A stretch of DNA of 64,000 nt from Sphingomonas sp. HMP9. GTDB taxonomy: Bacteria; Pseudomonadota; Alphaproteobacteria; Sphingomonadales; Sphingomonadaceae. Below, in pieces: positions 57,801 through 64,000 of the stretch (position 1 is its first letter; each line of letters opens with the position of its first letter). The translations under genes and the position numbers were made by a program. The notes under the pieces were generated by a model. The model was not told the origin of the DNA, ran no database searches, and saw only the letters and a list, made by a program, of their open reading frames with translations. The stretch covers positions 3,124,001-3,188,000 of the forward strand of contig NZ_AP022673.1 of NCBI RefSeq assembly GCF_013374115.1, given 5' to 3'.

Positions 57801-60800
57801 GCCAACGCCATCGCGATGGGCGCCCGCCTGATCGGCGAGGAAATGGCCAAGGCGTGTGTCGAAGCCTTCCTCGCCGCCGATTTTGCCGGCGGCCGTCATC
57901 AACTCCGTGTCGACAAGCTAAAGGTCCCTGCATGAGCACCCAGCCCAATACGCTCCATGACGTCCAGCCGGACGGCTTCTTCACCCGCGGCCTCGCCGAT
58001 GCCGATGCCGCCGTCTTCGCCGGCGTCGAGGCCGAGCTCGAGCGCGAGCAGACGCAGATCGAGCTGATCGCGTCCGAGAACATCGTCTCGAAGGCAGTGC
58101 TCGAGGCGCAGGGCTCGGTGTTCACGAACAAATATGCAGAAGGCTATCCGGGCAAGCGCTATTACCAGGGCTGCGCGCCGTCGGACACGGTCGAGACGCT
58201 CGCGATCGAGCGCGCCAAGCAGATTTTCGGTTGCGAGTTCGTCAACGTCCAGCCGCATTCGGGCGCACAGGCGAACGGCGCGGTGATGCTCGCGCTGGTC
58301 AAGCCCGGCGACACGATCCTCGGCATGAGCCTCGATGCCGGCGGCCACCTGACTCACGGCGCGAAGCCGGCGCAGTCGGGCAAGTGGTTCAACGCGATCC
58401 AGTACGGCGTCGACGCGACCACGCACCTGATCGACTATGACGCGGTCGAGGCGCTGGCGGTCGAGCATCAGCCGAAGCTGATCATCGCCGGCGGCTCCGC
58501 CTATCCGCGCGTCATCGACTTCGCGCGCTTCCGGGCGATCGCGGACAAGGTCGGCGCGTATTTCATGGTCGACATGGCGCATTTCGCCGGGATCGTCGCA
58601 GCCGGGCTGCACCCGACGCCGTTCGGGCACGCGCATGTCGTGACGACGACCACGCACAAGACGCTGCGGGGCCCGCGTGGCGGCATGATCATGACGAATG
58701 ACGAGGCCATCGCGAAGAAGATCAACTCGGCGGTGTTCCCGGGCCTCCAGGGCGGGCCGCTGATGCATGTGATCGCAGCGAAGGCGGTCGCGTTCGGCGA
58801 GGCGCTCCAGCCCGACTTCAAGAGCTACATCGCCGCCGTCGTCGAGAATGCGAAGGTGCTCGCGGCGACGCTGAAGGAGCGCGGCTCGGACGTCGTTTCG
58901 GGCGGCACAGACACGCATCTGGCGCTGATCGATCTCACGCCGCTCGGCATCACCGGCCGCGATGCGGACGAGGCGCTCGAGCGCGCGGGGATCACCTGCA
59001 ACAAGAACGGCATTCCCAACGACCCGTTGCCGCCGATGAAGACCAGCGGCATCCGCGTCGGCAGCCCTGCCGGCACCACGCGCGGCTTCGGGCCGGCCGA
59101 ATTCCGCGAGATCGGCAACATGGTCGCCGACGTGCTGGACGGGCTCGCGAAAAAGGGCGAGCATGGGGACCCGGAAGTCGAGGCGGACGTTCGGACGCGT
59201 GTTCGTGCATTGTGCGCGCGCTTCCCGATCTACCAAGGATAAGACATGTCGAAGATCGATGACCTCCAAAACGACATCAAGGCGACGCCGGGCCTCGGCA
59301 AGAGCATGGCCAAGTGGAGCGCGCTCGGCGCGGTCGTGGCGATCCCGGTGCCGGTGATCGGCCCGATCTTCGGCGCACTCGCGGGCGCGGGTTACGCGTA
59401 CTACAAGGGCAAGAAGAAGGTCTGAATGCGCTGCCCCTTCTGCGGACATGAAGACAGCCAGGTAAAGGACAGTCGCCCCACCGAAGACGGGGCGGCGATC
59501 CGGCGTCGGCGCCAGTGCGAGGGCTGCGCCGCGCGGTTCACGACGTTCGAACGCATCCAGCTGCGCGAGCTGTTCGTGTTGAAGAGCGAGGGGCGCAGGG
59601 AGCCGTTCGATCGGGAGAAGCTGCTGCGGTCCTTGTCGATCGCGACGCGGAAACGGGCGATCGAGGCGGGGCGGATCGACAAGCTCGTGAGCGGGATCCA
59701 GCGGCGGTTGGAGACGCTGGGCGAGAACGACGTGACGTCGAAGCGGATCGGCGAGATGGTGATGGACGGGCTCAAGGGGCTCGATTCGGTCGCGTATATC
59801 CGGTTTGCGAGTGTGTACCGGGACTTCAGCGAGGCGAAGGACTTCGAGGCGTTTGCCGGGAGTGTGGAGGAGGTCGGGCGGGCGGAGTGATCCGGGCTTG
59901 TCCTTCGATATGCGCTCTCGACTTCGCTCGATCGCTTCTCGGGACGAACGGCTGCATTGGTCCAGTATCGCTCGCGACCTGCCCCTTTCCGTTCGTCCCG
60001 AGTAGACGTCGAGCTTGTCGAGACGGCGTATCGAGGGATAAGCCCCACCGATGACATTCTGGGCCTATGTGGTGCGCTGCGCCGACGACAGTTATTACAC
60101 CGGACATACCGACGATCTGGAGCGCCGGATCGGTCAGCATAACCTTGGCGAGATTGCAGGGTACACGCAGACGCGTCGCCCGGTGACGCTGATGTGGAGC
60201 CAGGACTTCTCCTCGCGGCAGGAAGCGCTGGCGGCCGAGTTTCAGGTCAAGGACTGGTCGCGGAAGAAGAAGGAGACGCTGTTCCGCGACGACTGGGCGG
60301 CGGTGTCGGCGGCGGCGCGGAAGCCGGAGCGCTCCGAACCTGTCCCTCGATACGAGGTCTCGACAAGCTCGACCTCTACTCGGGACGAACGGGGTGGGCT
60401 GGACGCTGCCCCACCCCCGGTGATCGTCCTCGTCCGCCCCCAGCTCGGCGAGAACATCGGCAAGGCCGCGCGCGCAATGCTGAACTTCGGGCTCACCGAA
60501 ATGCGGCTAGTCTCCCCGCGCGACGGCTGGCCCAACCCGTCCGCCGGCCCCGCCGCCAGTGGCGCAGACATCGTCCTCCAGAACGCGCAGGTGTATGACA
60601 GCGTCGCCGCCGCGACCGCGGACTGCGCGCAGGTGTTCGCGACCACGGTGCGCAAGCGCGGTGTCACCAAGCCGGTCGTGACCCCCGAACAGGCCGCGAC
60701 CGAAATTCACGCCGCGCCCGGCCGCTCGGCTATCCTGTTCGGGCCCGAGCGATCGGGGCTCGAGACCGACGACGTCGCAGTCGCGCGGACGATCATCACC

Positions 60801-63800
60801 GTGCCAATCAATCCTGAGTTCGGGTCCTTGAACCTTGCCCAGGCGGTGATTCTCGTCGCCTATGAATGGTCCAAGGGGCTGACCGCGGAGCGTGAGCTCA
60901 GCCAGCCGTCGATCAACCCGATCATGCCGCCCGCGCCGCAGGAAGAGCTCGACGGGATGATCGGGCAGCTCGATACGATGCTGATGGCGTCCGGGTTCTT
61001 CCATCTACCCGACAAGATGCAGTCGACGCGGCGGACGTTGCGTACGCTGCTGACCAAGCCCGGCTGGTCGAGCCAGGAGGTCCGGACGATGCGCGGCGTG
61101 CTGTCGTCGCTGGCGGGGAAGAAGCCGCGGGTTTGAGCTATGGCATCCTGGGCTCGACCCAGGATCCAGAGCCGCAGAGCGCGGCGTTTGTGGGTCTGGA
61201 TCCTGGATCAAGTCCAGGATGACGGAGTGTGGGGAGGGAGCGGCGGCCCGCCTCAGCGCCGGTCGAACGCCGCCAGTTCATACGCGATCGACGCCTCGAC
61301 CAGCCCCTCCCAAAGATCCGCGATCGCCGCGTCCGGCAACCTCAGCCGTGCGGCTTCGGCGCGCGCATTGTCGATCACCTGCGTCTTGCGCGCTTCGTCG
61401 CGGACATGGCCGCGTTCGGGCTTGATGCGTGCGGCGGCGTCCATATAGGCGAAGCGGCGCGCCAGCAGTGCGACGAGCTCGCGGTCGAGCGCGTCGACGC
61501 CGGCGCGGACCTCGGTCATGGTGGTGCAGTCGGGTCCGGATAGGATGGTCATGCCGCCTCTTGCCCAGCGACCCGCACGCTGTCCAGCTTGACTCTGGTG
61601 CGCCCCCCGTCTAGGCGCCCGCCTTCGCAATGGCCCTGCACCCCGGTGAAGCGGTGGCCCTGCCTTGTCCGGACCCTTGGGTCTTAATGACGACCAGCAG
61701 AGCGATACCGGGACCAACGTTGTTTGCATTTGCAAAGGTTATATTATGTCGAAGCGTCAAAGCGCGAAGTACAAGCTCGATCGCCGTATGGGCGAGAACA
61801 TCTGGGGTCGCCCCAAGTCGCCGGTCAACAAGCGCGAATACGGCCCGGGCCAGCACGGCCAGCGCCGCAAGGGCAAGGTCAGCGATTTCGGTATCCAGCT
61901 GCGCGCCAAGCAGAAGCTCAAGGGCTATTATGGCGACGTGACCGAGAAGCAGTTCCGCGCCTGCTACCATGAGGCCGCACGGCTGAAGGGCGATACGTCG
62001 CAGAACCTGATCGGCCTGCTCGAGCAGCGCCTCGACATGATCGTCTACCGCGCCAAGTTCGCGCCGACGATCTTCGCGGCCCGCCAGATCGTTTCGCACG
62101 GCCACATCCGCGTCAACGGCGTGAAGTGCAACATCGCCTCGCGTCGCTGCTTCGTCGGCGACGAGATCACGCTGGGTTCGAAGGCGCAGGAAATGGCGCT
62201 GGTGATGGAAGCACAGAGCCTCGCCGAGCGCGAGATCCCTGATTACGTCGCCACCGACGGCGCGGCGAAGGTCACCTTTACGCGCGTCCCGACGCTCGAC
62301 GAAGTGCCTTACCCGGTGAAGATGGAACCGAACCTCGTCGTCGAATTTTACTCGCGTTAAGCCGAGTACGTTCGACGTCCGACGACGTGGCTTCGCCACG
62401 GCGTGGTTCGAAAACAGAAAAGGGCGGTCCCGATGGGGCCGCCCTTTTTCGTTACATCTTCATCGCCGTCCGCAGGAACGTATCGGCGCGGTCGAGCAGG
62501 TCGGTGCGCGCGGCATCGTCCTCCAGCTGGTGGTCCAGCCCCTTATACTCGACGAACTGAACCGATTTGCCTGCCCCCTTCAGGCGTGACGCCATCAACC
62601 GGCTTTCGGCAATCGACACGTTCTGGTCGCGATCCCCGTGGAACAGCAGCACGGGCGCCACGAAGCGATCGGCGTGCCGGGCTGGTGAGCCTTCCTCGGC
62701 GGTGACCCGCGTCCCGAACGTCTCGTCCAGCGATTGTGGCGTCGAATCGCCTTTCCACTCCTGGCGCAACAGGTCGAAATCGGTCACGGGTGCGACTGCG
62801 ACGATCGCCTTGAACAAGGTCGGATCGACAGTTCCAGACTGGAGTGCCGCATAGCCACCATAGGACCAGCCGACGATCGCCAGCTTGGCGGGATCGGCGA
62901 TCCCCTGCTTGACGAGCCACCGCCCGCCATCGTCGATGTCGCCGACCGCGGTCTTCCACGATCGGAACCCGTTCTGCTGGAACCAGCTGTCGCCATAGCC
63001 GGTCGAGCCGCGATAATTGGGCTGGAGCACGGCATAGCCGCGATGGGCGAAGAACTGCGACAGCCAGTCGAAATTCCATTCGTCGCGCGCCCAGGGGCCA
63101 CCATGTGGCAGGACGATGGTCGGAAGGTTCTTGCCGTCGCTACCCGGCGGTAGGGTCAGATATCCCGGCACCATTGTCCCGTCGCCGGCGGGGAAGCTGA
63201 CCGGCTTGACCTGCGCCAGCTTGACGTTGGTGAGCTGCGGGCGGATCGGAAGAATCTCGGCAAGCTTCTTGGTCGTCTTGTCGAACAGGTAGAAGCGGCC
63301 CGGATCAGTATCGGCATTCGCGAACATGACCAGCTTCTGCTCGTCCGCGCTCGCATCGACGAAGCTCGTCAGCGGCGCGCCCGGCAGTGCCTTCGACAGC
63401 GAGGCGGCGAACTGTTTGAGGGGCGGATCGAACATCGCGGTCGCGCGCTTGTCGGTGACCCAGCTGGCGCCGACGACGCGGTCCTGGCGGCCGATCTGGA
63501 CCAGCTCGTCGACGTCCGCGTCGGGGCGGGAAAAGACGAGTTTCTTGGTCATGCTGCCGTCGAGCGCGATGCTGTACACCCCGGTGCGTCCGCCTGTCGC
63601 GTCGAGGCCGTAGACGACGTCCAGATCGGGATCGACGGCCTGGGGTACGAACCCGCTCGAGCGGCCGCCGGATGTCGTGACCGTCGACAGCGGCAGCCAT
63701 TCGCGGTTAGCCTTGCGGCGATAAAGAAAGTCGTAGCGGCCCGCATTCTGCCCCAGCGTCGTCGTTGGGCGGCGCACCATGATGCGGACTACCCCGCGTC

Positions 63801-64000
63801 CGTCGGTGACATAGCCTGCGACGCCACCGCGCGGCGCTTCCACCATCGCGCGCGACAGGGTAGTTGTATCGACGCGCTCGACCATCAGACCCTCGCGGGT
63901 TTGGCCAGTGATGCGTCCGGTCGTGACCTCGGGAACGGCCAAGCGCTGCATCAGCACGGTGCCGTCGCCCTTCTCGCCCAGCCAGTCGATCACGCCACCG

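Overview
The window reads as chromosomal DNA of a high-G+C alphaproteobacterium, most likely Sphingomonas or a close relative in the Sphingomonadaceae. The evidence is a C4-pathway 5-aminolevulinate synthase, the alphaproteobacterial division ATPase MipZ, polyhydroxybutyrate (PHB) genes, HisKA_2-type signalling and several families of long nested palindromes in the gaps between genes. The genus is inferred from recalled protein similarity, not from a search. I found no rRNA, tRNA, CRISPR array, integrase or transposase.

Layout. 0-9 kb: PHB synthase (5' cut), phasin, ClpS, a Crp/Fnr regulator, MurA, acetoacetyl-CoA reductase, ferrochelatase and a molybdenum hydroxylase large subunit. 9-16.4 kb: an acyl-CoA ligase, then the run lgt, MidA-like methyltransferase, GNAT and PgeF-like protein, a Cys/Met-metabolism PLP enzyme and a phosphoribosyltransferase. 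16.6-30.4 kb: surface and housekeeping genes, including rpmB, tadA, pepN, an M28 peptidase, ltaE, a class A penicillin-binding protein and an FMN reductase. 30.4-37 kb: a complete RND efflux operon with a divergent TetR gene and a perfect palindromic operator between them. 37-41.7 kb: a CHASE3 kinase, Rcp1-like receiver and receiver-HisKA_2 kinase joined by ATGA overlaps, then exoX and a PH-domain protein. 42-53 kb: a phosphohexomutase, mipZ with a membrane J-protein, panC, topA, a small lower-G+C block of orphan genes, dprA, plsY and murI. 53-64 kb: hemA, a Uma2-family protein, a sigma/anti-sigma operon, rpiB-glyA-(59-aa protein)-nrdR, a GIY-YIG/TrmJ fused frame, chorismate mutase, rpsD and an S9 peptidase (5' cut).

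Many neighbours are translationally coupled by 1-8 bp overlaps. Twenty-one long palindromic elements of at least six families, plus half copies, sit between genes. The points most worth a second look are: (i) half of one such palindrome lying in frame inside a coding region, where it makes the linker between a GIY-YIG nuclease domain and the tRNA methyltransferase TrmJ, while the oppositely oriented half lies just upstream of the same gene; (ii) a roughly 50% G+C block of three orphan genes between dprA and topA, which are usually adjacent; (iii) mosaic hairpin-armed palindromes, one set forming a 3 x 147-bp tandem array; and (iv) mipZ coupled to a Tim14-like J-protein.
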